From assembly GCF_000816085.1 (NCBI RefSeq), contig NZ_CP008747.1:372001-436000 (forward strand): a stretch of DNA of 64,000 bases, written 5' to 3'. How positions within the stretch are numbered: position 1 is the stretch's first letter; every line of letters begins with the position of its first letter. The notes under the pieces are model-generated. The model was not told the DNA's origin. It searched no databases and was given only the letters and a program-made list of their open reading frames with translations. The translations under genes and the position numbers were made by a program. Below are positions 56,206-64,000 of the stretch, one piece after another. Source of the DNA: Staphylococcus hyicus. GTDB taxonomy: Bacteria; Bacillota; Bacilli; Staphylococcales; Staphylococcaceae.

Positions 56206-56556
56206 ATGTACACCTTCTATTCTTAAAATATGAATTCCTATCAAGCTCAATTGATAAGCACAATCATTATATAATAGCGCTTTCAAATTAGATAGAGGCA
56301 TAAGTTAAAATATGCAAATTTGTAATATTGTGGATAATCAAATATGCATGAAGACATTAATCTAATATGTATAAGAATCAAATGGGAGCAAGATAACAAC
56401 GGCAATGATGTTTGAACGTATTTTATGCAATAAGCAGATCAGTGACAAAGCTATGAAGACAAGAAATATATACGATTCATTAAACACTGACTTTATGTGT
56501 TTATATTTAAAATTGCTAAGTTAGCATGCAATTGAACACTTAGGAAATGTGTTTTG

Positions 56557-56640
56557 ACAGTTAGGCAAAAAATATGCGTAACTGTTTGGAGAAAATAGTG
56601 TTTTTCAACAGTTACGCATGCAAATCTAACAGTTAGGCAA
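56557..56640 (+). repeat. Four copies of ACAGTTA(G/C)GCA upstream of the lipase gene
   Basis: ACAGTTAGGCAA occurs at 56557-56568 and 56629-56640. Between them ATGCGTAACTGTT (56574-56586) and AACAGTTACGCAT (56607-56619) form a perfect 13-bp inverted repeat with 20-base spacing. The core thus appears three times forward and once inverted within 84 bases. It ends 88 bases before the lipase start. It may be an operator array or a structured leader. The rest of the 56206-56556 gap shows no gene. Confidence 0.65.
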
Positions 56641-56728
56641 CTTTACAATATTTTAAATGAAATTTGGTAGACTACTTTTAAACTCGCCGTGGCGGGAATC
56701 TACTTTTACTTTTGAAGGGACTGGTTTA

Positions 56729-58654
56729 ATGAAAGAAACAAAACATCAACACACATTTTCTATCCGTAAGTCGGCTTATGGTGCCGCGTCGGTTATGGTC
56801 GCATCATGTATATTTGTCATCGGTGGGGGCGTGGCAGAGGCAAATGATTCGACAACACAAACAACGACACCACTAGAAGTCGCTCAAACGTCGCAGCAAG
56901 AAACACATACACATCAAACACCTGTTACATCATTACATACTGCAACACCTGAACATGTTGATGACTCTAAAGAAGCAACACCTTTACCTGAAAAAGCAGA
57001 GTCACCAAAAACCGAAGTGACAGTTCAACCTTCATCGCATACACAGGAAGTACCTGCGTTACATAAAAAAACACAGCAACAACCGGCGTATAAGGATAAA
57101 ACGGTACCAGAGTCAACGATAGCATCAAAGTCGGTTGAATCAAATAAAGCAACAGAAAATGAGATGTCACCTGTTGAACATCATGCTTCAAATGTGGAAA
57201 AACGTGAAGATAGATTGGAGACTAATGAGACAACACCGCCATCAGTGGACCGTGAATTTAGCCATAAAATCATCAATAATGCGCACGTAAATCCAAAAAC
57301 GGATGGACAAACAAACGTTAATGTTGATACGAAAACGATAGACACCGTTTCACCGAAAGATGACAGAATAGATACGGCGCAACCGAAACAAGTCGACGCT
57401 CCTAAAGAAAATACAACGGCACAAAATAAATTTACATCACAAGCGAGCGACAAAAAACCAACAGTAAAAGCAGCACCTGAAGCCGTTCAAAATCCAGAAA
57501 ACCCTAAAAATAAAGACCCGTTTGTGTTTGTTCACGGCTTTACAGGATTTGTTGGAGAAGTCGCCGCTAAAGGTGAAAATTATTGGGGTGGAACGAAAGC
57601 GAACTTACAAAATCATTTGCGAAAAGCAGGGTATGAAACATATGAAGCGAGTGTCAGTGCGCTTGCGAGCAATCATGAACGTGCGGTAGAACTTTATTAT
57701 TATTTAAAAGGTGGACGTGTAGATTACGGGGCGGCACATTCTAAAAAATATGGTCACGAGCGTTATGGTAAGACATACGAAGGGGTCTTAAAAGATTGGA
57801 AACCAGGTCATCCAGTCCATTTCATAGGCCATAGTATGGGAGGACAAACGATTCGTTTATTGGAACATTATTTACGTTTTGGTGATAAAGCAGAAATCGC
57901 TTATCAACAACAACACGGTGGTATCATAAGCGAATTATTTAAAGGTGGCCAAGATAATATGGTCACATCAATTACAACAATCGCAACACCACATAATGGG
58001 ACACATGCCTCTGATGATATTGGCAACACGCCTACGATTCGTAATATTTTATATTCTTTTGCGCAAATGTCGAGTCATTTAGGAACGATTGACTTTGGTA
58101 TGGACCACTGGGGGTTTAAGCGTAAAGATGGTGAATCTTTAACCGATTATAATAAGCGTATTGCAGAAAGTAAAATTTGGGATTCTGAAGATACAGGGCT
58201 TTATGACTTAACGCGTGAAGGAGCCGAAAAAATTAATCAAAAAACAGAGTTAAACCCAAATATTTACTATAAAACATACACAGGTGTTGCAACGCATGAG
58301 ACACAATTGGGCAAACATATCGCTGATTTAGCTATGGAATTCACTAAAATTTTAACTGGCAATTATATTGGGAGCGTAGATGACATACTATGGCGCCCGA
58401 ATGATGGCTTGGTATCTGAAATTTCATCACAACACCCATCTGATGAAAAAAATATTAGTGTTGATGAAAACTCGGAACTACATAAAGGCACATGGCAAGT
58501 GATGCCGACCATGAAAGGTTGGGATCATAGTGACTTTATTGGAAATGATACACTTGATACAAAACATTCAGCTATAGAATTAACAAACTTTTATGACTCG
58601 ATTTCAGATTATTTAATGCGTATCGAAAAAGCAGAAAGCACAAAGAACACATAA
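56729..58654 (+). CDS. lip: Secreted triacylglycerol lipase/phospholipase (S. hyicus type)
   Basis: A 641-residue prepro-lipase. Residues 1-38 are a YSIRK-type signal peptide (FSIRKSAYGAASVMV), which directs secretion at the septum. Residues about 39-245 are a hydrophilic Thr/Pro/Glu-rich propeptide acting in folding and export. The mature alpha/beta hydrolase follows: oxyanion FVHGFTGF, Ser369 in GHSMGGQ, Asp559 in PNDGLVS and His600 in WDHSDF. The length and triad numbering are those of S. hyicus lipase, which is known for broad chain-length range and strong phospholipase A1 activity needing calcium. GAAGGGA selects ATG 56729; the frame is open from 56657. No LPXTG is present. Confidence 0.97.
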   Translation: MKETKHQHTFSIRKSAYGAASVMVASCIFVIGGGVAEANDSTTQTTTPLEVAQTSQQETHTHQTPVTSLHTATPEHVDDSKEATPLPEKAESPKTEVTVQPSSHTQEVPALHKKTQQQPAYKDKTVPESTIASKSVESNKATENEMSPVEHHASNVEKREDRLETNETTPPSVDREFSHKIINNAHVNPKTDGQTNVNVDTKTIDTVSPKDDRIDTAQPKQVDAPKENTTAQNKFTSQASDKKPTVKAAPEAVQNPENPKNKDPFVFVHGFTGFVGEVAAKGENYWGGTKANLQNHLRKAGYETYEASVSALASNHERAVELYYYLKGGRVDYGAAHSKKYGHERYGKTYEGVLKDWKPGHPVHFIGHSMGGQTIRLLEHYLRFGDKAEIAYQQQHGGIISELFKGGQDNMVTSITTIATPHNGTHASDDIGNTPTIRNILYSFAQMSSHLGTIDFGMDHWGFKRKDGESLTDYNKRIAESKIWDSEDTGLYDLTREGAEKINQKTELNPNIYYKTYTGVATHETQLGKHIADLAMEFTKILTGNYIGSVDDILWRPNDGLVSEISSQHPSDEKNISVDENSELHKGTWQVMPTMKGWDHSDFIGNDTLDTKHSAIELTNFYDSISDYLMRIEKAESTKNT

Positions 58655-58686
58655 TGATGAACGCTTTATCTTAATGCGCACATTTT

Positions 58687-58728
58687 AAAAACCTTCAAAA
58701 TTCAGACTGCAGAATTTTGAAGGTTTTC
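58687..58728. terminator. Bidirectional terminator after the lipase
   Basis: The 16-bp perfect arms AAAACCTTCAAAATTC and GAATTTTGAAGGTTTT surround an eight-base loop between convergent genes. Confidence 0.88.
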
Positions 58729-58746
58729 GTCTAAGATGACGTTTGT

Positions 58747-59412
58747 TTAATCAATCCATTGAACAACGTCATGGTAAGAACGACGTGTTTTTTCCCGTGT
58801 AGGTGCTTCAAGGCGGTAACCAAATGCGACCATAACAGAGGGATAATATTCGTCAGTATCGATATAGCCATCGTCGCTTAAAAGTTGTGCGACATCGTCA
58901 TATAAGAAGCCTTCCATTGGACAAGAGTCGATTCCTAACATTGCAGCTGTAGTCATCATATTACCAAGAGGAATATACGTTTGTTTGCTAGCCCAATCTA
59001 ATAATGTGCGGTCACTTTGGTATAAATCATTACTTTCATTTTGAAATTTAGAAGTGGCATCTAATTTTTGGAGTGCTGTATCTGGTGTCATATGATGGAT
59101 GACTTCAAACATATGACGCACGTAATCATTTTGTGGGCGGACGTTTTTACGTGCTAAAATAAGGACAAAATGACTGGCTGAATCTAATTGTTTCTGTGCC
59201 CCCCAACAATAAGGCTTAAGTGCTTGACGTAATGCTTTATTTTGTATTACGAGAAATTTCCAAGGCTCTAAACCAAGTGAACTCGGGGATAAGCGGCCGG
59301 TTTCTAAAATAGTGCGCATGTCATTCTCACTTATTTTTTTTGTTGGATTAAATTGTCGAATGGCATGGCGAAAGTGATACGCATTAAGTATACGTTGTTG
59401 AACATCTTTCAT
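58747..59412 (-). CDS. Nitroreductase-family NAD(P)H oxidoreductase
   Basis: A 221-residue flavoprotein probably dimeric with FMN. FMN-binding features are RHAIRQFNPTKKIS, LETGRLSPSSLGLEPWKFLVI and the late GIDSCPMEGFLYDDVAQLL (glycine/proline loop), with MVAFGYR near the end. It belongs to the NfsB-like group reducing nitroaromatics or quinones; the physiological substrate is unknown. AAAGGAGCG precedes ATG 59412. Convergent with the lipase. Confidence 0.88.
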   Translation of the reverse strand: MKDVQQRILNAYHFRHAIRQFNPTKKISENDMRTILETGRLSPSSLGLEPWKFLVIQNKALRQALKPYCWGAQKQLDSASHFVLILARKNVRPQNDYVRHMFEVIHHMTPDTALQKLDATSKFQNESNDLYQSDRTLLDWASKQTYIPLGNMMTTAAMLGIDSCPMEGFLYDDVAQLLSDDGYIDTDEYYPSVMVAFGYRLEAPTREKTRRSYHDVVQWID

Positions 59413-59562
59413 TTTATATTCGCTCCTTTTAAGTCATCATACTTAAAGTATAAAAAAGATATCCTTTAATTTAAAATGAACTGTTTCGTATGTCACGCGT
59501 TATTCATAAACGTTATTTTTGTGGGTAAATAAAATGCAAATGGGTTAAGAAGGGATGATAAA

Positions 59563-60432
59563 ATGAATTTAGAACAATGGAGTGCTGCATTACCATTAAA
59601 AGATATTACATCAATCATGCCGGTTTCAGGTGGTGATGTAAACGATGCGTATAAGGTTGAAACGTTAAACGAAACGTATTTTCTCCTTGTTCAACCGAAT
59701 CGATCAGAGCGATTTTATGCGGCAGAGATTGCAGGACTTAAAGCGTTTGAAAAAGCGGGTATTACTGCACCGCGTGTTATTGCTCAAGGGGAGAATGATG
59801 GCGATGCGTATTTATTATTAAGTTATCTCGAAGAAGGGACTTCTGGACGTCAAGAAGAGTTAGGACGTCTCGTTGCGACGTTACATCGAACAGAAAGCGA
59901 AAACGGTCAATTTGGGTTCCATCTCCCTTATGAAGGGGGTGACCATCGCTTTGACAATACATGGACAAAAGACTGGGCAACACTTTTTTTGGCTCAACGT
60001 ATAATTCCGTTGAAAGAGAGGATTGTGTCGCAACACTTATTATCAGCAAAAGATTTAACGTTGTTTGATCAAGTTTATGACATAATGTCGCAATCGTTAA
60101 AACAACATACCAGTCGTCCGTCATTATTGCATGGGGATTTATGGGCAGGTAACTACATGTTTTTAACAGATGGGACACCGGCTTTATTTGATCCTTCACC
60201 TTTATATGGGGATCGTGAATTTGATTTAGGTGCCACAAAGGTGTTTGGTGGCTTTTCTCAAGAATTTTATGACGCTTATCATGAAGCGTATCCTTTAAGT
60301 AAAGGGGCAAGAGAGCGCATTCGATTTTACGAATTGTATTTATTGTTAGTACATCTTGTGAAATTTGGTGCGATGTACGAAGGTCGTGTGTGTAAAGTCA
60401 TGAAAGAAATTATTACAGACACAACGATATAA
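59563..60432 (+). CDS. Fructosamine kinase family protein
   Basis: A 289-residue aminoglycoside-phosphotransferase-fold kinase. LLHGDLWAGNYMF is the catalytic loop (Asp and Asn), LFDPSPLYGDREFDLG is the metal Asp motif, and MPVSGGDVNDAYKVET the nucleotide-binding region. Bacterial homologues phosphorylate ribulosamine- or erythrulosamine-type glycation adducts on protein amines so they can decompose (deglycation). GAAGGGAT precedes ATG. It probably heads a two-gene unit with the next gene 22 bases on. Confidence 0.9.
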   Translation: MNLEQWSAALPLKDITSIMPVSGGDVNDAYKVETLNETYFLLVQPNRSERFYAAEIAGLKAFEKAGITAPRVIAQGENDGDAYLLLSYLEEGTSGRQEELGRLVATLHRTESENGQFGFHLPYEGGDHRFDNTWTKDWATLFLAQRIIPLKERIVSQHLLSAKDLTLFDQVYDIMSQSLKQHTSRPSLLHGDLWAGNYMFLTDGTPALFDPSPLYGDREFDLGATKVFGGFSQEFYDAYHEAYPLSKGARERIRFYELYLLLVHLVKFGAMYEGRVCKVMKEIITDTTI

Positions 60433-60454
60433 ATAAAAACGGAGTGAGCACATC

Positions 60455-60940
60455 ATGAATTACAATCGGTACCGCATTCGAATATTAAATGGTTTTTGTC
60501 TCATTATATGGCTGATAGCGCTGAGTTATCTAGGCCTCATGTATGACAACATCCCAAATAAAGTAGGCACACATTTCACACTTTTAGGTCAAGCAGATGC
60601 CTACGGGGATAAGGTAAGCTTATGGCTGTTACCTGTGACATTTATGGTAATATGGGTGATAGGCGTGCTTTTCTCAAATGCCCTTCCCACTTTATTGAAT
60701 CTCGTCTTAGGCGTAAAACAGTCCGTGAAGACACAACAATGCGTAATAACAGGTTTCTTTAGTATCTTACATTTAACAACTTGGATGTTATATATGAACT
60801 TAGTACACCATGCTTTACAAGGAGAACACAAAATTACGGTGTTTTTTACAATTTTACCCATTGTTTCAGTAAGTATCTATATCATTCTTGTTATAGGATA
60901 CGGATTGAAACAAAAGGGGCGCAGAAATAAATTAAAATGA
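60455..60940 (+). CDS. DUF1648 family membrane protein
   Basis: A 161-residue protein with four membrane helices (about 10-30, 55-73, 95-113 and 125-150). After helix 1 the conserved pattern YDNIPNKVGTHFTLLGQADAYGDK is the DUF1648 signature (P, H-F, G, D), known from SdpI-type immunity proteins and similar small membrane proteins. Full SdpI has six helices; this shorter form keeps only the DUF1648 half plus a pair. An ACGGAGTGAG ribosome site precedes ATG. Function is unknown, and SdpI-like immunity is only a structural analogy. Confidence 0.78.
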   Translation: MNYNRYRIRILNGFCLIIWLIALSYLGLMYDNIPNKVGTHFTLLGQADAYGDKVSLWLLPVTFMVIWVIGVLFSNALPTLLNLVLGVKQSVKTQQCVITGFFSILHLTTWMLYMNLVHHALQGEHKITVFFTILPIVSVSIYIILVIGYGLKQKGRRNKLK

Positions 60941-60995
60941 AATGTTAAATGCATCATTATGTCAATCACGAAGACTAAATGCATTCATAAAAGGC

Positions 60996-61047
60996 AAAAC
61001 ATCCAACATCGTTCATGAACTCATGAATGGTGTTGGATGTTTTTTAA
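60996..61047. terminator. Bidirectional terminator
   Basis: The arms AAAACATCCAACA and TGTTGGATGTTTT, with an inner TTCATGA/TCATGAA pairing, are followed by a T-run. Member of the TTCAT/ATGAA hairpin family. Confidence 0.85.
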
Positions 61048-61079
61048 TGGATAGGATTGAGATGCCTGAACCCTTTTGT

Positions 61080-61688
61080 TTACGCTACTAAGAAGCCTAT
61101 AACACCAATCAATATTGTAAATATCAAATGAATCATCGCAAAGATCCATGCCCATTTTTTTGAAAGGTGACACGTTGAATAAAGGACTACACCGAACAAC
61201 CATGCAGTTAAGATATTTTGAATATTGATTGCCCCTAAAATAGGTTGTCCTGGTGACAGCACATTTAAAGACCCTATATTGATATCAGGAAGTTGTAAGC
61301 CAAATATCCATTGTATACTTAAAATGACGATTTGAATAAAAGAGATAATGATTAACATAAGTAATGTTGCAGCAAGGATACTCTTTACTTCGACATTCAA
61401 ATTAGCGACTTTCGCGATAATTAACGTAATAACAAAATACATGAGAAATATAAAAATATAAATAATGATACTCATAATGATTCCCAATATTTTGAATAGA
61501 GTTAACGCAGAATCTATATCCGTAGATGCCAAGTCTAAATCTTTTAAAATCGATGTATAGTCTGTCAAAGATATTGAGATAAAAGCAGTAATACAAGACA
61601 ATAAAAATAATAATAAGAATTTCAATAATACTTTAGGATTTGAACGTTCTTTTTCAAACGCTTCAATATGTAAAAAGTTGTTTTTCAT
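61080..61688 (-). CDS. YIP1 family membrane protein (YknW-like)
   Basis: A 202-residue protein with five membrane helices (about 22-41, 66-90, 103-128, 150-170 and 178-200). Yip1-domain features are LLLFLLSCITAFI, YFVITLIIAKVAN and TAWLFGVVLYSTCH. It is divergent from an HlyD-ABC-permease operon. In Bacillus subtilis the Yip1 protein YknW is the fourth partner of YknXYZ, so the context suggests the same assembly. Its transcription is opposite here, unlike the co-directional ykn order. ATG 61688 has a modest GGAGGCG site. Confidence 0.75.
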   Translation of the reverse strand: MKNNFLHIEAFEKERSNPKVLLKFLLLFLLSCITAFISISLTDYTSILKDLDLASTDIDSALTLFKILGIIMSIIIYIFIFLMYFVITLIIAKVANLNVEVKSILAATLLMLIIISFIQIVILSIQWIFGLQLPDINIGSLNVLSPGQPILGAINIQNILTAWLFGVVLYSTCHLSKKWAWIFAMIHLIFTILIGVIGFLVA

Positions 61689-61974
61689 GATTTGACGCCT
61701 CCCATTACTGATGTGTTGACAACTTTATAATCACAATACGATATATTTTTTAATTAATCAATGTGAATTTCAGAATTAACAAATGTTAATTTAAAGAAAA
61801 TAATCAAAAATTGCATTAATTTACTTTCGTGTATGTGAAAAATCATATAAACTTAAACATATTAAGTTGTGTTATGTTTATCATGTGACCAATATTCAAC
61901 TTAATTAATAACAACGCGATTTGGTTAAACAACATCATTTGCGCGTCAAACATATAGGGTGAGGAGCGAATCAA

Positions 61975-63033
61975 TTGAATAAGAAAAGTTTAATAGTCCT
62001 GTCTATTGTAGGTATTTTATTTTTGATTATCGCAGGGTTTATTGGTAGAGCAATGACAGGAAACAACAAAGAAGAAACATCAGGCTATGATACATATGAA
62101 GTGAAACCAGAAAGTGCGATTAAGGTGACTGGTAAAGTGTCACCAGAGTCTATTAAAACGTATCAAAACAATGTGCAATTAGGGGAATTTGTAAGTGTTC
62201 AAGTCAATGATGGGCAACGTGTCACGCAAGGCACACCTTTAATTCAATATCAGGTAGACCCTGCAAAACGTAGTCAACTCTATGACCAAGTACGTCAAGC
62301 TGAAGCTAAAGGGGATCAGGCTGCCATCAATCAAGCTTGGAAACAACTCAATCACTATGATCGTCAAGTTAACGATAGCGTGTATGCAACGTTTAACGGT
62401 ATTGTTTCAAATGTTAAACGGAATCATGTGGCTGAGGGTGAACCGATTTTAAAGCTGATTGCAGAGGAACCACAAATAAAGACTACTGTGTCAGAATTTG
62501 ATTTAAATAAAATCTCTGTCGGTGATACGGTGAATGTGACGGTTACAAGCTCTGGCAAAAAAGGTAAAGGGAAAATTAAAAGCATTGCAGAATTGCCAAC
62601 AAGTTATGAAGAACATTCGCAAGCCACTGGTCAATCGGAAGTATCTGGAGCAGGCTCAATGCAATCCACAGCAGATGAAGGTCAAACGGTGAATGCTTCC
62701 AATCCTACTGAACAAAACCCTAGCGGTGGAGACAATCACGCGTCATCTAAATATACAGTGATGATAGGGGAGTTGGATTTTGAAGTGCGACATGGTTTTT
62801 CTGTGGAAGCTGAAATCCCATTAAAAACGTTAAAAATCCCAGCATCTGTGCTCACAAAAGATGACAATGTATATGTTGTTGATAAAACACACGTAGTACA
62901 CAAACGTAAAATTAAATATGATGAAAACAATGGCGATCTTGTAGTAAAAAATGGATTAAAGCAAGGTGATATTTTAATTAAAAAACCTGATAGTGGTATC
63001 TCGGATGGTAAAAAAGTTGAGGTGTCATCATGA
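61975..63033 (+). CDS. HlyD/YknX-type membrane fusion protein of an ABC exporter
   Basis: A 352-residue protein. One N-terminal helix (about 5-23, LIVLSIVGILFLIIAGFIG) anchors it outside the membrane. Then come the lipoyl/barrel-sandwich half motifs (LGEFVSVQVNDGQRVTQGTPL and YATFNGIVSNVKRNHVAEGEP), a short helical hairpin (about 95-125) and beta-barrel parts. A Ser/Gly/Gln-rich loop (about 215-258) is extra. The start is TTG 61975 after GGTGAGGAG. The stop overlaps the next gene by four bases. It should link the ABC pump to its substrate outside the cell. Confidence 0.87.
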   Translation: MNKKSLIVLSIVGILFLIIAGFIGRAMTGNNKEETSGYDTYEVKPESAIKVTGKVSPESIKTYQNNVQLGEFVSVQVNDGQRVTQGTPLIQYQVDPAKRSQLYDQVRQAEAKGDQAAINQAWKQLNHYDRQVNDSVYATFNGIVSNVKRNHVAEGEPILKLIAEEPQIKTTVSEFDLNKISVGDTVNVTVTSSGKKGKGKIKSIAELPTSYEEHSQATGQSEVSGAGSMQSTADEGQTVNASNPTEQNPSGGDNHASSKYTVMIGELDFEVRHGFSVEAEIPLKTLKIPASVLTKDDNVYVVDKTHVVHKRKIKYDENNGDLVVKNGLKQGDILIKKPDSGISDGKKVEVSS

Positions 63034-63716
63034 TAGAACTTGTTAATGTGAATCGGCATTTTAAAAATGGTAATGAAACGAATCACATTTTAAAGGACAT
63101 TCATTTACGTATTGATTCAGGTGAATTTGTTGCCATTATGGGGCCATCTGGTTCGGGGAAAAGTACGCTTATTAATATTCTAGGTTTTATTGATCGCGGT
63201 TATGAAGGAGATTATTTATTTGACCAACATAATTATCAACAACGTTCAGATAATGAACTTGCTAAAATTCGTAATCGTACAGTTGGATTTGTTTTTCAAA
63301 ACTTTAAGCTCATTCAAAATAATACCATTTTAGAAAATGTGAGTATCCCTTTACTTTATGCGGGTTTATCGGCTAAAGTACGCAAAGAACGCGTAAAAGC
63401 GATGCTTCATGAAGTAGGGCTCTATGATAAAGAACACCTTGTTCCAAATAAATTATCTGGGGGACAACAACAACGTGTTGCGATTGCACGTGCGATTGTG
63501 AATCAACCTAAATTTATTATTGCAGACGAACCCACAGGGGCACTCGATTCAAAAACGTCGCAAGATATAATGAGATTATTTTTAAAGCTCAATAAAGAAC
63601 AAGGTACAACGATGATTTTGGTCACGCACGATCCGAAAGTAGCGGCGCAAGCAGATCGTATCATTCATATTTTAGATGGACGTATTCAAAAAGAAGAGGT
63701 GAACGTGCATGAGTAA
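63030..63716 (+). CDS. ABC transporter ATPase, MacB/YknY type
   Basis: A 228-residue nucleotide-binding subunit. Walker A MGPSGSGKST, Q-loop FVFQNFKLI, signature LSGGQQQRVAIARA, Walker B FIIADEPTGALD and the H-loop VTHDP are all intact. The family (LolD/MacB) powers peptide, lipoprotein or antimicrobial export by mechanotransmission. Its ATG overlaps the upstream stop, and it overlaps the next gene by eight bases, so the three are translationally linked. Confidence 0.95.
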   Translation: MIELVNVNRHFKNGNETNHILKDIHLRIDSGEFVAIMGPSGSGKSTLINILGFIDRGYEGDYLFDQHNYQQRSDNELAKIRNRTVGFVFQNFKLIQNNTILENVSIPLLYAGLSAKVRKERVKAMLHEVGLYDKEHLVPNKLSGGQQQRVAIARAIVNQPKFIIADEPTGALDSKTSQDIMRLFLKLNKEQGTTMILVTHDPKVAAQADRIIHILDGRIQKEEVNVHE

Positions 63717-64000
63717 CTTTAGTAATATTATTCACGTTGCCTTGCGTTCTATTATGAAAAATAAACGTCGTAATATCTTTACGATGATTGGTATTATAAT
63801 CGGAATCGCAGCGGTCATTACGATTATGGCGCTTGGTAATGGGTTTAAAAAAACGGCGAATGAGCAGTTTAATGATGCAGGTGCCTCTAAAAATACAGTG
63901 CTTATAGATTATATGGATAATCAAATGGCAGAAGGGGGCAAAATAGCGAATACGCAACCTTTTACAGCTGCGGATGTCGATATGGCTCGCCAAGTCAAAG
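63709..64000 (+). CDS. ABC transporter permease, MacB/YknZ type, partial
   Basis: The first 97 residues of a FtsX/MacB-like permease, cut by the window end. A cytoplasmic N-terminus (HVALRSIMKNKRRNIFTMIG) precedes helix 1 (IGIIIGIAAVITIMALGNG), then the outer MacB periplasmic-core domain begins. GAGGTG precedes ATG. It completes the YknXYZ-like set. Confidence 0.9.
   Translation, partial: MSNFSNIIHVALRSIMKNKRRNIFTMIGIIIGIAAVITIMALGNGFKKTANEQFNDAGASKNTVLIDYMDNQMAEGGKIANTQPFTAADVDMARQVK

Noticed and set aside
1..64000. CRISPR arrays, prophage genes, intact insertion sequences, tRNA or rRNA genes
   Set aside because: None were seen by eye: no regularly spaced repeats, transposase motifs, phage structural proteins, cloverleaf or rRNA-like segments.

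Overview
The window is a chromosomal segment of a low-GC Gram-positive coccus and is almost certainly Staphylococcus hyicus or its closest sister (S. agnetis is the main alternative). The strongest evidence is the secreted lipase at 56729-58654. It is 641 residues long, carries a YSIRK-type signal peptide and places its catalytic triad at Ser369, Asp559 and His600, which is the published numbering of S. hyicus lipase. Codon use, strong AAGGAGG-type ribosome sites and the gene set (cud choline genes, nine-gene his operon, FemAB enzyme, GlpT, queH) all fit a staphylococcus. No rRNA, tRNA, CRISPR array, prophage or intact insertion sequence was seen.

Layout. 1-2970: tail of a probable nickel/cobalt permease, a 33-residue Fst-type type I toxin, DUF2316, a DedA protein and a zinc-ribbon membrane protein. 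3190-6339: two tandem secreted alkaline phosphatases. 6435-8651: a GNAT enzyme, acetolactate decarboxylase, then a decay zone (mutT stub, GNAT pseudogene with three in-frame stops). 9021-15154: choline uptake and oxidation to glycine betaine (cudT, cudC, cudA, cudB), with an identical-architecture palindrome in front of both cudT and cudA. 15565-16687: ornithine carbamoyltransferase with a frameshift in its first codons. 17023-23926: complete overlapping his operon on the minus strand, with a palindrome on its -10 box. 24160-29916: deoC-deoB, glpT, and the PTS-dependent dihydroxyacetone kinase dhaKLM. 30213-39516: FemAB peptidyltransferase, YjdM, succinate-semialdehyde dehydrogenase, twin small membrane proteins, hydrolase plus MerR-type regulator, fructose-type PTS IIBCA, MFS exporter.

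39658-45757: surface and envelope genes (secreted protein, glucosaminidase/CHAP hydrolase, YhgE/Pip protein, PTQ-rich membrane-anchored protein), YozE and QueH. 45941-54585 is the most distinctive block: two minus-strand teichoic-acid type polymerases (a GT2-TagF fusion and a double TagF-type protein) divergent from a TarS-like glycosyltransferase and a polytopic DUF6056-like protein. It reads as an accessory wall-glycan locus. 54736-60940: GlcNAc PTS transporter, lipase with an unusual repeat array upstream, nitroreductase, fructosamine kinase and a DUF1648 protein. 61080-64000: a YknWXYZ-like ABC export system, cut by the window end.

Most gene units end in clear Rho-independent hairpins. 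At least six of these share a loop-proximal TTCAT/ATGAA arm and look like copies of one dispersed hairpin family. All family assignments are from reading motifs by eye; no database search was run.
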